This document shows positions 12,206-22,815 of a stretch of 60,000 nucleotides of DNA, in pieces; position 1 is the stretch's first letter; every line of letters starts with the position of its first letter. Location of the stretch: assembly GCA_014529385.2 (NCBI GenBank), contig CM043965.1:63077933-63137932 (forward strand), read 5' to 3'. Position numbers and translations under genes: made by a program. The DNA is from Adiantum capillus-veneris (Eukaryota > Streptophyta > Polypodiopsida > Polypodiales > Pteridaceae). The notes beneath the pieces are model-generated. The model searched no databases. It saw only the letters and a program-made list of their open reading frames with translations, and was not told where the DNA came from.

Positions 12206-12460
12206 TTTTCCAACAATAATGTATACAAATTCAATGTTTACAAGACAAAAAAGAATGCCAACAGTACACATAGTATTGTCTTCAAAAAAAGAATAGTACA
12301 GGATCTGATCATTACTATTTGAAGTGAATGTCGAAATAGTTACAAACATTCAAAAGTCAATTTATAAATTTTCCTCATAATGTTACAAAATTGCAAAGAG
12401 CCTCCTACTCTGGATAAGATCGTGGTTTAGCGTGCTTTTACACTCGCTTTTACCCAGTGT
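12206..12460. other. Spacer between palindromic array and gene B stop
   Basis: AT-rich sequence with no palindromes. It is probably the 3' untranslated region of gene B. Confidence 0.35.
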
Positions 12461-15370
12461 CAGTTTGCTTCTTTGTTTGCTGAGCTTTTGGGTCTTGCTC
12501 TCTTTCTTCTTCTTGCTGAGCTTTTGGTTCTCAAATCTCTTTCTTCTTCTTCTTGCTGCTACTTCTCTAATTTTCCCCTCTGTAGCCTCTCTCTCTTATG
12601 TCTTTCATCTTCTTCATCAGCCTCCCTTTGTCTCCTATGCAAGGCTTCCTTACGCTGAACCTCATTGCACTTTTGCATTTCTGATTCCAGCTTCCTAATC
12701 ACTTCTTGTGAAAACAAATCGGGGGCAGTATCAAACGCATTTTCAGTTGTATACGCTGCACGATCCTCTGATTGTAGCCATAGGAACAACCAGCTGCTCA
12801 AAGTATCTATCAAAAAGTTTTGTCGTTGTTCTTTGGTCTGGTCCTCTATCTTAGGAGTAACAAGCCAACTCCCTTCAGGGTTCTGGCACACTTTGTACTA
12901 TATCTGCCAAGGCTGGCCACTATAATGATTTTACGAAAAAACACCTCTCAGCTTATCCCACCGCTCTTTGAATATTGTTTCTAATATTGCATTCACTTTA
13001 GGTTCCATGTTGGTGCCCATATATACACATGGAAAAATCAGAGGCACCAATCCAAAAATTTGTGGCTCTCTCTGTGACAAATACATACCTCCTATCTTGC
13101 ACATTGTACTTTATCATTTCCCCTACATGTTTAGGGGGAATGTCACCGTGCATTGGCTCTACAACTTGAACAAGCAAGCCATTTAAATCAAGAACCAAAG
13201 TGCAGCCCTCGTCTAGCAACGGCTTTGGCATGCATATTGGGTCTGGCAGTGCATACCACTCAGCAAAAATAACTTCCCCCGAGGGATGAACATAATTGAA
13301 GTACTCAACCATTTTCGTTAAGCGTTTAAGATAGCTAGCCAGGCGCTTCTCAATCTCAGATTTTTCTTTTTGTAGCTGTCTAGCCTTGGCAATATGCCGC
13401 TTTCATATGGTTTTGCATGCAATCAAATAATTCAAATCATGCAGGGCAACTAACTGCAGTTTCTCTTGCCCTGTGACACAGAAATGGTATCGCATAAATA
13501 CATCATAAAGGACAAGAAAAAAATAATGAACTGTTGTAGCACACTTTGTTTCTAATTGGGAAACTCTCTATGCTAGTTAGCATGCATAGTTTGTTAACTA
13601 GCATAGAAGGTATGCTTATTAGCATACACAGTATGCTAACTAGCATACAAAAAATGTAAACTAGTATTCACAATATGTTAGCTAGGATAACTAGCTGTGC
13701 TAACTAGCATACACAGTATGCTTACCACCATGACAATGCATGCTAGCTATATCTCATAGTATGCTAACTAGCATAACTAGGTTTGCCATCTACCATACAC
13801 AATATGCTAGCCACCATACCAACTAAGCTAACTAGCATACCTTCTGTGCTAACTAGCATACACAGGGCTAGTGTAGGAATCAAGGCTGGATAACTGTTCC
13901 TTAACATTATCTTACCAGATCTCTGTGTGATTGGAGGTCCTTGCCCTGTGACCTTGCCACACCATTCAACTGGTATCCTCTATTGGAAGATGGAAGCTCT
14001 ACATTCGGTCCCCAAGGAGCATGCAACAACAAAGAAGATTAGGTAAAAGGTATGCTCACATGGAATTTTGACCATTGCACTGATTTCATGTACATCTAGT
14101 GGCAAACCACAACCATTACACTCATTTCTTGTTGTCCCATCGTGTACCCCTCTACACTCAATAAAAGTGTCCATAGCTATCTTGCATAGGGCAGTGGGGA
14201 TGAAGGAGCCTTGTATCATCCTACTTATCTGCATGAGCAGTTGCAATTGACTATCACAGGCGTGCACTTTCGCTTCATGCACCTCCACATTAATCTACAA
14301 ACCAATCAAAACAGAAGCATGGTAAGTACATAGGATAGTTGTGCACATATTCAAAACATAAGGTTCAATCACAAAAATCATTGGCACTTACACGAAGACA
14401 GGTCATGTCAATATCAATAGCAGTGGGGGTGTCCTCACTGTGAGGAAACCCCAAACCATCTAGTGTCTCTTTCTGTGTCTCGATCTTTACCTTGAGATCT
14501 ATTTCTCTCCTTGCATCCACACTGTTAGTGAGGCCTAAACACCACAATTCATTCTCAGCATCATGAAGCTTCTGTCTCAAGGCAAGTACTACAAAGCTGA
14601 CCATATCATGGCTTGCTTTCAGAACCCTTGCAGCTTCAAGCTCCAGACTCACATTCTTGAGCTGATGTTTAGCATCATGCAGTCGATTTCTGAGATGGTC
14701 ACTTGCACTCATGATGTGCTGCAAATCAGAGAGCCCGAAATATGACAAGCTTGTTGTCACTTTGTGAGAGCTGTTAATAGAGAGGGGTGTTGCCCTGGTA
14801 GCAGAAACAACATTCGAAGCTACTTGGCTAGTGCAATCGTCCTTTGTTTCCATGGAGCCATCCTCTGTTTTTTTACTTGAGGGGTGGGTATTACGCACCC
14901 TCTACTTTTCAACATGGGCATCATGGTATCCTCTTTCTTGAAGGTCCTGCAAAGGCTAGACAACAAACTCAGCCCAATTGAACTGCATGATTGAGCCACT
15001 TGCAATTGCCACTCGACTGAATTGTTTTACAAAACCCTTTGCAAAAGTCGAATTAATGTCCATGTTGGTGGGGGCCTTCTGGTACACCCTATAGTGCAGC
15101 TGAAGTACTTTCTCGTACATGTCGCTACAAATGCTACTGCATTTGAAGCAATATTTGTTGCAATCCTTTGCCTCTTTGAATACTCTCAACCACTCCACAT
15201 TTGTAATCTGCTCCCACTTCACCAATTTGGGGTCAAAACCGTCCATGGAGAGGCCATGGACAGCATTAAACTCTTCTATTGTTACACAAAACTTTTCCTG
15301 TAGTGGGATGTTCAACTTGGGAGCTTTCCATCGGCTTGCACACCACACAGGATTATAACATTAAAACCTT
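12461..15370 (-). pseudogene. Gene B: coiled coil, Cys/His cluster and FCP1/HAD-like domain
   Basis: Three exons fit in phase: about 15370-14392, 14294-13916 and 13470-12461, with introns of 97 and 445 bp that have GT-AG ends. Exon 1 has a motif-rich but unrecognised head (KLNIPLQEKFCVTIEEFN, about 15330-15270; Cys pairs CNKYCFKC), then a predicted coiled coil (about 14720-14550). Exon 2 has CNGCGLPL...PCEHTF, a RING-like C-x2-C and C-x-H pattern. Exon 3 begins with a Lys/Glu-rich helix, then LVLDLNGLLVQVV (about 13204-13158) and YVFVTERATNFW. These resemble the first motif and following segment of plant FCP1/NLI-interacting HAD proteins, but DLN replaces DxDxT, so phosphatase activity is doubtful. 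The tail is highly charged. In-frame stops lie near 14956, 14902, 13980, 13403, 12931, 12898 and 12559, with a frame change near 13020. Broken. Confidence 0.45.
13560..13870. repeat. Palindromic repeat array in gene B intron 2
   Basis: About ten imperfect copies of TATGCTAACTAGCATA and related palindromes lie inside the 445-bp intron (13915-13471). The core is the same as in the gene A intron and the intergenic array, with CTAG as the commonest centre. Confidence 0.85.
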
Positions 15371-15682
15371 ACAGAACCCCACTAGAATAGGGTTGTCAAG
15401 TTTCTACACAGGCAATTGCGCGGGCTCTCCTTACATGCAATCATCTAAGCATGCACCTTGAATGCCTAAGGCAATGCACAAGTGTGACAGAATCAGGGGC
15501 TATTGCAAAAACAAGCATATAAGCTGAATGCATAGTCCTCTGTGTTGATTCTAGCATATGCTTAGCAACACAATTTTCTCATGGGTAAGAGGATTCACTA
15601 AAAAATTAGTAGTCGGGGACTGCTAGAGAAATGTGTCATGCTTTGCTTGATTTACAACTTTCAAATGTGGCCCCCTCATTGA

Positions 15683-15683
<1 letters not shown>
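15371..15683. other. Sequence between gene B and LINE tail
   Basis: No ORF or repeat recognised. The 5' end of gene B, including any first exon, could lie here: in-frame codons continue upstream of 15348 but meet TAA and TAG stops. Confidence 0.3.
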
Positions 15684-15713
<30 letters not shown>

Positions 15714-15725
15714 TAGATAGATAGA
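15684..15725. repeat. (GA)n(GATA)n tail of LINE
   Basis: About 13 GA units are followed by four GATA units, directly abutting the LINE 3' UTR. Confidence 0.9.
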
Positions 15726-15757
15726 TTTTATTATCGTCCTCGGAGGTCAAATATGAC

Positions 15758-18700
15758 CTATGGGACCAAAGTTACATGTGATGTAGTATGTGTATGGCTG
15801 ATGAGTGACTCTCGATGCTCCAAAATTGTAGTGATGAGAGTCGCAATGGAGAGCCCACACTTTGGCTGGGAGAGGAAAGTGTGTAGGTCTAAGTTATGGC
15901 TGAAAATGTGAGAGAAGCAAGTTCGGATGTGATCAAAAGCTGAGCACTCTAGTAGTGTGTGGTACTCAGACTCTCGAACTTGCAGTGAGCATAATGTGCA
16001 CAATCGATTTGACTCTTCTCCATTGCCCCAACGCCCTATCTCGCATCGAAGGAAATGGGAGCTAAGCCGAATTGCTGCGATAGTGCGTATCGCGGACAAG
16101 GGAATAGGCTCAAGCATGTAAGTGTGAGTACGGTTTCCTCTCTCAGCGAAGAACATGGTTTTGTAGTTGGGGGCAATATAGGTGGTGTAATGTATGAAGC
16201 GTGACCCACCGGATTTCTCCCAAGCCGTAATACATTGGCGTTGTAGAAAAGCTTCATTCACTTGAGAGTCAATTGAAGCATCATGTAGCAAGTGTAATGC
16301 ATCCCATCTCCCAAACCACTTCTTTATGTCTTGCATCCATCCCGTGCTCAAGATCTTGCTTTTATGCGTCTTTTGAACTTTTTTGCTTGCTTCCCATGCA
16401 ATTGTAGGAAGTCGATGTCAGGGGTTTTGACGCATCTTTATCATGTACTCCACAACCCTTTCCATGCCCATAACCTCAATTGGAAGAGATCCGGACTCAA
16501 GAAGTAGGAGCATATATGGTGTTTGTGTCTTAACTTGGAGAAAGTTTGTAAGAAAACGCTTTTGGACATTCTCAAACTCTTTCCAAGTAGACTTTGAGAT
16601 GCTCCCACCCCACACTTCAACTCCATAAAGAAGAACCGGTGTCACCAATGCATCAAAGAGATACTTCTTGAGAACCCAACACTTGATGTTTCCCGCATTA
16701 CACATGTTCTCAAATGCATAATATGCTCTCTTTCCCGCTTCCAAACGACGCATAGCACATTCATGCCACTTGTGATTGGATGGAACCTCAAGGCCAAGGT
16801 ACTTAAAGCTCTCAACAACTTCAAGTGTCTCGTTGTTGTACACAATGCATGGCTTCTCCTTATGGTTGGTTTTCACAAGCATAACCTTTGTTTTGGATTC
16901 ATTTACAATCAGCCCACTATGCAAGCAAAAGTTCTCAAGGACAACCATAAGCTTTTGTGCATCTTCTAAAGTGTGTGCTAGAAGCACTACATCATCCGCA
17001 TACAACAAAAGCATGATTACCGCATTGCAAATAGTGACCTCTTCAATGCCTTCTTCTTGCATAAAGTCAAGTACCATTTGTTCCAATTGATCGATGCATA
17101 GACCAAAGAGAGTTGGTGACAATGGACATCCTTGTTTAACCCCAATAGTGCTTACAAAAATTTCTGAAATTTCTCTTCCCATGCGCAATTGACAAATCAC
17201 CTTCTCATAGATTCGAGAAACCGCAAGCATAAACTCACTTGGCACTTGGAGTTCTTCCATCCTTCTCCACAAATTGTTACGTGGAATCATATCAAAGGCT
17301 TTCTTAAAGTCCACAAAACAACAATACAATCGCTTGCCTTTCAACCGACTTTCCTCCATGAGAACACGAAGAGTGACAAGATGATCAATGGTGCTATGGC
17401 ATCGACGAAAACCCGCTTGTCCCTTTGCACGCTTGTCATTCTCTTCAACCCAATCACTCAATTTCATCTCCATTATGCACCCAAATAACTTTGCCATAAG
17501 AGACCCAATCATTATAGTCCGGTAGTTGCTTACATTCTTTACATCCCCTCCTTTATGCAAAGGCTTAACCCAATTAGTACTCCAATCATAAGGCATACCA
17601 TGTTGAAGTGCAAAGTTGAACATATCACACATCCACTCATGGGTAAAATCTCCCGTCCATTTGATCATCTCCGGCTTGATACCTTGAAGATCTCCCGCTT
17701 TGCGAGTGGCCAACTTTTCAAGCCCACCGCATACATCCTCAATAGTAAAAAAAGACGGCATACATGGGAGTGAACCATAAAATGGCATTTTTTTAGTATT
17801 TTCTTGCTCATATAATTGCCTACAATGTGTGTACATATCCACTAGACTCAAGTTACCAAAATTCTCAACCCGCTTGCCTCTCAAGTTTCTCCAAAATCTT
17901 CCACATGCATGTGCCTTTTCTTGTACTTGAAATTTTTGTTGCTTTACTTCCCATCTTCTTCTCTTCTTTTGAATCAATGCCTTGTATGTATGCAAATGAC
18001 TTTGATAGTTGTCTTTGTCCATAGTTGCATCAAGCTTTATCAAGGACTTTCGAGCATCTTGACATTCTTTATCAAACCACCTTTTGCGTGATCTATCTTT
18101 GTTGATACCATGGAGATGCTTTATGGCAAAGCATTCTTCCGCACAAGAACAAATAGCTTTCTTGAAAGCTTCCCATTTAGTTTCCAATGGTGCATCACAT
18201 TGAAGCTTTGTCATCCATAATTTTTGCTCAACCATTTCAATGTACATTGGTGCCCGTTTGAAATCCATACATAGTGATAACTTCTCTTTCCTTTGGCTGA
18301 GATTATCATGCTTAGTTGCTTCTCCACATGAAAGGTCAATACATAAGGTGCGATGGTCGGATTCCGGGGTCCATTGACCAAACATAAAGCTCTTTATGCG
18401 ATACATGATGGCTTCAGAGAGTAGCATATAGTCAATCACACTATCCCCATTATGTCTTCTACATGTAAATCCATTGGTTCCACTCCACAAAGATACACCA
18501 TTGGCAATGAGCATACCCGTGCTATTACACATGTGTAAAAGTAACTTTCCATAGTGATCCGGCTCTTTCTCATCCATTGAAGTACGATCATACAAGTGAA
18601 CTTCCTCCAACTCCCTTGAAATGTATGGCATATCAAATTGTTGAGTATCATGTTGCAATGTTTTTGTGCGAGCATTCATATCCCCAAATACAATAACATC

Positions 18701-18995
18701 ACCTTCACCTTTGAAATAAGCAATATCCTCTTCCAAATCAGAATATGGTTGATCTCTATCCATGCAAGCATAAAAGGGAGAATCATGATGAGGAATGTAG
18801 CAACCGGCTACAAAAATGGGTGCTCTTTTTGGTGTCATAATTTTCAGCCATACATAACGTTTGTACTTGTCATCTTTCACAATTGATACAAAATCTTCCA
18901 ATCCTTTCTTAACCATACATGCTAACCCTCCTTGTCCTCTTCGTTGCTTGAGATTCTTTGACCACATCAATGAATGTACTTCCACAATGGGAAAT
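15758..18995 (-). pseudogene. LINE ORF2: AP-endonuclease, reverse transcriptase, CCHC-like tail
   Basis: A single frame runs from about 18995 to the stop at 15758, interrupted only by one TGA at 16418-16420. Endonuclease motifs: GDMNART, VIDYML and SDHRTL; the N-terminal Asn and Glu motifs are missing because the 5' end is lost. RT motifs: NYRTIMIGS, QAGFRRCHSTIDHL, CCFVDFKKAFDMIPR (catalytic Asp), GVKQGCPLSPTLF and LLLYADDVVLL (YADD). After the stop the tail holds CTLCSLQVRESEYHTLLEC, a C-x2-C-x8-H-x4-C cluster typical of LINE C-termini. Its role would be target-primed reverse transcription in the nucleus. The QAGFR form of the fingers motif is unlike the usual plant L1 type; I do not assign a clade. 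The ORF as read begins inside copia sequence (19063), which is not a true start. Confidence 0.9.
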
Positions 18996-20122
18996 TGGTT
19001 CCATCCAGCTTCTTGATATTGTAAAGAGCAGTGTCTTGTGATCCAGCCATAGCTACACTTCACAGTAGTTTACTTTCCTGGGAAAAATTCGGCAGAGTTT
19101 CCCCTGTAAACTGACCTCTTAACCAATATCAACCTGTCAAATGAACCAAGAAAGCTTTAGATTCTGTAGAAATTTTGGCAGAGTCTCCTTTGTAAAATGG
19201 CTCTGGTGTACGAAAAAGCGGACCAAAAAATAGCTCAAAAAACACTGTCTCTCTGACACTATAAGCTGCGGGTAAACCTGTCCTGCACCTGTACTGTCTC
19301 TCACTATCCTGTAAGCATAGACTGCGACAATGCCTCAACGGCAGTAAAGCAAAGATGCAATCCCAACTGTCTAACTCACAGTCAATACATCCTAGCTGCC
19401 TATCTAAGGGTGCTCGAGGGATCGCTCCAAGACCTGTATCACCGAAAGGATCTCAACATTCGAGAATCCCCCAGCTCAATAAAACCTCACTCGACCCTCA
19501 ACAAAGGCTGCAGTAAATCTGACAATACATAGACTTCCCACAAAATCATACATTCACAAATTTCCCACTATATGCTGTAACCGTTGCGGCGGTTGTTTGC
19601 TGCGTGACTCACAGCCAGCAAACCCTCAACAGACATACATCATCTCTGACAATACATCCCATGTGGAAGTACCTGCAATGTCAGGATAAAATCTGGAATA
19701 TCAAGCAGCAAACACAAGCTACCTGATGAACTAGTGGATGTCGCCTACAGTCTGTGTGTAGATGCGCCCGTGTCGTATGTGAAACGCCTCCAAGAACTGT
19801 GAGCCATCCTTCGATGTGTAGACAGCCACAAATCAACACTCTGGGAGTGCCGATATCCTCAGCACCTGCAGTCGTAGGCCGAAACCCCAAATTTGCAGAG
19901 TCGGATATGCACCCGTTGAGACCACGTAGTCGAAAATGGCCTGCGCAGAACTTTGTCGAAGCCGAACGGTGGCCGAGATGACCTTAGAATGAAATTCTAA
20001 GAACATCGAGTCCTTCGGGTCTTCCCACAAGATTTGGGGCCGTGTCTTCGCCTGTCGAATCTCACTCCAATCTGAGCAGGTGACTCTAGCTACCTGCAAA
20101 TGCTACCCCGAGTCTCAACCTG

Positions 20123-20134
20123 GCTCTGATACCA
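20123..20134 (-). other. Primer-binding site, initiator tRNA-Met type
   Basis: TGGTATCAGAGC on the - strand, two bases inside the LTR; the standard minus-strand primer site of plant copia and many gypsy elements. Confidence 0.9.
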
Positions 20135-20136
20135 GT

Positions 20137-20330
20137 TGAAGGAGTATGAGCGGAAGTGTGACGCGAGAGAGAGTGCGAGAAGAATAGCACGACGATATGG
20201 TGAACTCGCTCTACTGTAATGTGTAGAGCATAGTGAGTTCTTATTAGGTTTTTACAAAAGAATATGTGTACATACCTTGCGGCCCGCCCACTTACCTGGA
20301 CGACCACATTGGGCTTTATACCCCAACATC
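20137..20330 (-). repeat. 5' LTR of truncated copia element (194 bp)
   Basis: On the - strand the LTR starts TGTTGGGGTATAAAG and ends TCCTTCA, with terminal TG/CA. The PBS follows after 2 bp. The left partner is missing. Confidence 0.8.
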
Positions 20331-21005
20331 AAGCTACACTCAAGTGACTGAAATCACCAAAAGCCAATCGCTCATCGGCAAACAAATCACATCCGTTGCA
20401 GCATCAAATGACATCCGAACGTAACGAAACTTCTAGGACATGTTTATAAGACCTAAGCACATATGCTTATGGTCTCAAACCCCACTTTAGGTCAAGTGCC
20501 AAAATCGCGATTATTAACAGTAGTGGATTTTTGACCTAGTCGTTTTCGACCTAGAATGCATCTAAATGCTTAGCAATGATGTCCAATACCTCATCTATGC
20601 TTAGTTTTTTATTTTGAAGTGTAAATTCCTAGTCATGATGGATAAAATTAGGGCGCGGGTCGGCGATGCCAAAAGCTACGAATTACTGTGATGTGCTTAC
20701 ATCAATGCGTAGAGCTCTTACCTACGGTTGCAATGCAACAAACATGATTGCAATGTGACAATGGGGGAGGGAGTAGGAAGCGCGAGAAGGAGAGAAGTGA
20801 GCGCCGTTAGCTCACGTTGTGTATTTCATTATCCAAAACTTAATAATAACTTACAAAAATTGGCTTTTATACCTTAGCCAAGGTTTTTGGTGGTCAAAAC
20901 TAATAATCTGGGAGTTCTACCAAAGATGGGTAATGACAGGTTGATACAATCTGGAAGCTTGTAGCCCCGGTTTATCAATTACAAGTTTCATCCAAAAAAT
21001 AGGAG
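20331..21005. other. Intergenic, no gene seen
   Basis: No ORF with motifs. A GC-richer purine stretch (about 20760-20800) may belong to an old LTR, but no terminal pair was seen. Confidence 0.35.
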
Positions 21006-21194
21006 TTACAATATTCTCGATTTATCAAAATAATAAATTTTTTTACAATGAAAAATGGTATGTGTGGTATCTATGTTAGCTTCTTGCTGACAAAGGACAT
21101 GTTGCATCATGTAAGCCCACATAGGGTAATTGTCCCCACCCAATCTGTCTACAGCAGCAAACAACTTGAACACATATGTGTTGTTGTCAGCCAT
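21006..21194 (-). pseudogene. Start of a copia-type gag, different family
   Basis: ATG at 21194 opens MADNNTYVFKLFAAVDRL, followed by GGDNYPMWAYMMQHVL. This is the LxGxNYxxWxxxM pattern of plant copia gag N-termini. The frame ends after about 60 codons without the rest of gag. A PBS and LTR start lie about 350 bp upstream on the same strand, so this is the 5' end of a truncated element. Confidence 0.6.
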
Positions 21195-21541
21195 GGCAAA
21201 TGCCTGCATCTGATGTGAAAACTGCCTGAAAAAAGGAGAAACGAAGTGGGAATAACACATTCTATATAGCATAAACCATAGAAGATTGTAAGGGATATGT
21301 TATGTAGAAAAAGGCACTGATAGAATTCCTTTGCAAAATGACAAAATAGCCTGCACAATACTGCTTGTAATGGAAACGGAGGCCAAAATGAGCCCAAATG
21401 AAAATTCTAAGTAGACCAATCTCTACAAGCTTACTTAAACTATTTGTTGAACTAAGGACGCTCACCAAAGCTCACAAAAATCGAAGAAAGTGAGCAAGGG
21501 TGTACTGGAGCTACTGGGGACTAAGCCCGAGAGGACTCACT

Positions 21542-21553
21542 GCTTTGATACCA
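21542..21553 (-). other. Primer-binding site (TGGTATCAAAGC)
   Basis: A one-base variant of the initiator tRNA-Met site. It is followed after 2 bp by TGTTGGAATTAGGG at 21556, the probable edge of an LTR whose far end I could not fix. Confidence 0.7.
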
Positions 21554-22238
21554 ATTGTTGGAATTAGGGTTGCAAGGAAATACACACGGCTTGGAGAAGA
21601 TGAAGGAACCTCAATGCACACAACAAAGATGTTTTACTTAGTGTGCAATGGAAAGATAAGATATCCCTAGAGTGATGAGCGTAAATACGATGATGGGGGG
21701 AAAAACCTCCTAGGGGATGGAAAAAATGCCCCGACGGTCCTAAGTGTGTTCACACACATCACTACCACATGTATATGGTAACAATTGAGGTTCAAATTAT
21801 CTTTTCAAAAATAGCCTTCAGGGTTTTTGAAATCCGTCTCTTGACTTTCTTCTATTCTCCACTGAATCAAGATCCCCCCTTCATAAAATTCCTTCAGATC
21901 TGCTCCTTCTTGTTTCTCTTCCCTTTTCCAAATTCATCCCTTCAAAATCTATGTCAAGAACCTCAATCCCAGTTCATAAATTAGCACTTCTTCAGTATCT
22001 TCAAGATCTCTTGCTTCTTTGATCTCGTACTTCCACCTTCACAATCCATGAGGTTTAGTTGTTGATTTGACTTAAAAGCTTGACATACTAAATTTCGGTG
22101 ATTGATTAATTGGTTGATTTGCCGATTAATTGTCAATTAAGATTTGATTTGCAAACCCGATGATGCAAGCTTGAAACTTCCTCCTTAAAATTTAAAAATC
22201 AGGTCATCAATTACCACAAATCTTAGCTCTGATATAAC

Positions 22239-22815
22239 TGTGGGGATTTTGGGAGAACGAAAGCTAAAATCCTTCAATCTTTCCTCACACACATGACCAT
22301 CAACCTTTCACCGTCTCCCCCAAAACCCAAGCACATACAATACAGACAAAGACAAAATGCACATGCGCGCGCACACACACACATGCATATAGGATAGACT
22401 AGATAGTGAAAGCATGTAAGAGAGGAGATGTAAACATGATTTCTGCACATACACTTAGCATAAGAGTAAGAGAGAAGAATCTTGCACACAATTAGCCTAA
22501 AATCCTAGCCCCCAAACTCCATTGTACCTCTTGGTGGAGTTAAGTTTTATTACAAAACTTATTTTAGGGGGTGATTCTCACTAGATGTATACAATGAAAC
22601 CTTATTGGCAAAATAACTAAAACACTGTGCAAATGAAAATGGCTGAGAGAGATTAATTGGCCCCTTATCCTCCCTTCCCAAATTTTCAATCTATACAACA
22701 TCAATCTCATTGTTAGTAAAAATAAAAAGATAGCATTGTAATTAACCATTACATTCCAGTTATCCCAATTGCAATGCTAACCACATATAGCAGGAGGGTG
22801 CCCAAACTCATAACA
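22239..22815 (-). repeat. Candidate LTR flanked by PBS-like and PPT-like sites
   Basis: The segment begins TGTGGGGATTTTGGGAG and ends CTCATAACA. Immediately left is GCTCTGATATAAC, a degenerate PBS complement. Immediately right is TCCTCCCACTTGGG, whose reverse reads as a purine-rich tract. No second copy is in the window, so the call rests on these edges. Confidence 0.4.

Larger units (their letters stand above)
6468..15370. mobile_element. Candidate two-gene DNA transposon with palindromic arrays (decayed)
   Basis: Gene A (+, transposase-like) and gene B (-) converge. The space between their 3' ends, one intron of A and one intron of B all carry the same palindromic core (ATGCTAATTAGCAT or ATGCTAGTTAGCAT). 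I saw this repeat nowhere else in the window, which argues that the two genes and three arrays are one unit. Both genes carry in-frame stops and frameshifts, so this copy is inactive. I did not find terminal inverted repeats or a target duplication, so the outer limits given are simply the outermost recognisable coding sequence. Confidence 0.5.
15684..18995 (-). mobile_element. LINE (non-LTR retrotransposon), nearly intact, 5' end lost
   Basis: On the - strand the order is endonuclease, reverse transcriptase, zinc-knuckle tail, short 3' UTR, and a (TATC)n(TC)n tail at 15725-15684 in place of poly(A). The 3'-terminal block is shared with the truncated copies at 5.1 and 5.6 kb. The 5' end is abrupt: at about 18985-19000 the sequence passes into the gag start of a Ty1/copia element. 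No target duplication was found around the LINE. Confidence 0.85.
18990..20330 (-). mobile_element. 5' fragment of a Ty1/copia element (LTR, PBS, leader, gag start)
   Basis: From right to left: LTR 20137-20330; a primer-binding site; a leader of about 1.07 kb; and a gag ATG at 19050 whose first codons read MAGSQDTALYNIKKLDGTNF. The leader shares blocks with the complete copia element at 38.5-39.5 kb (GGCAGAGTTTCCCCTGTAAACTG, TGCCTCAACGGC, TTGCGGCGG), so both belong to one family. After about 24 gag codons the sequence becomes LINE. The rest of gag-pol and the 3' LTR are absent from the window. Confidence 0.85.

Noticed and set aside
16443-18886. Numerous + strand ORFs of 60-104 codons
   Set aside because: They are antisense shadows of the LINE ORF, without motifs of their own.
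15684-20335. Target duplication flanking the copia-LINE chimera as a single insertion
   Set aside because: The bases left of the LINE tail and right of the LTR do not match convincingly.
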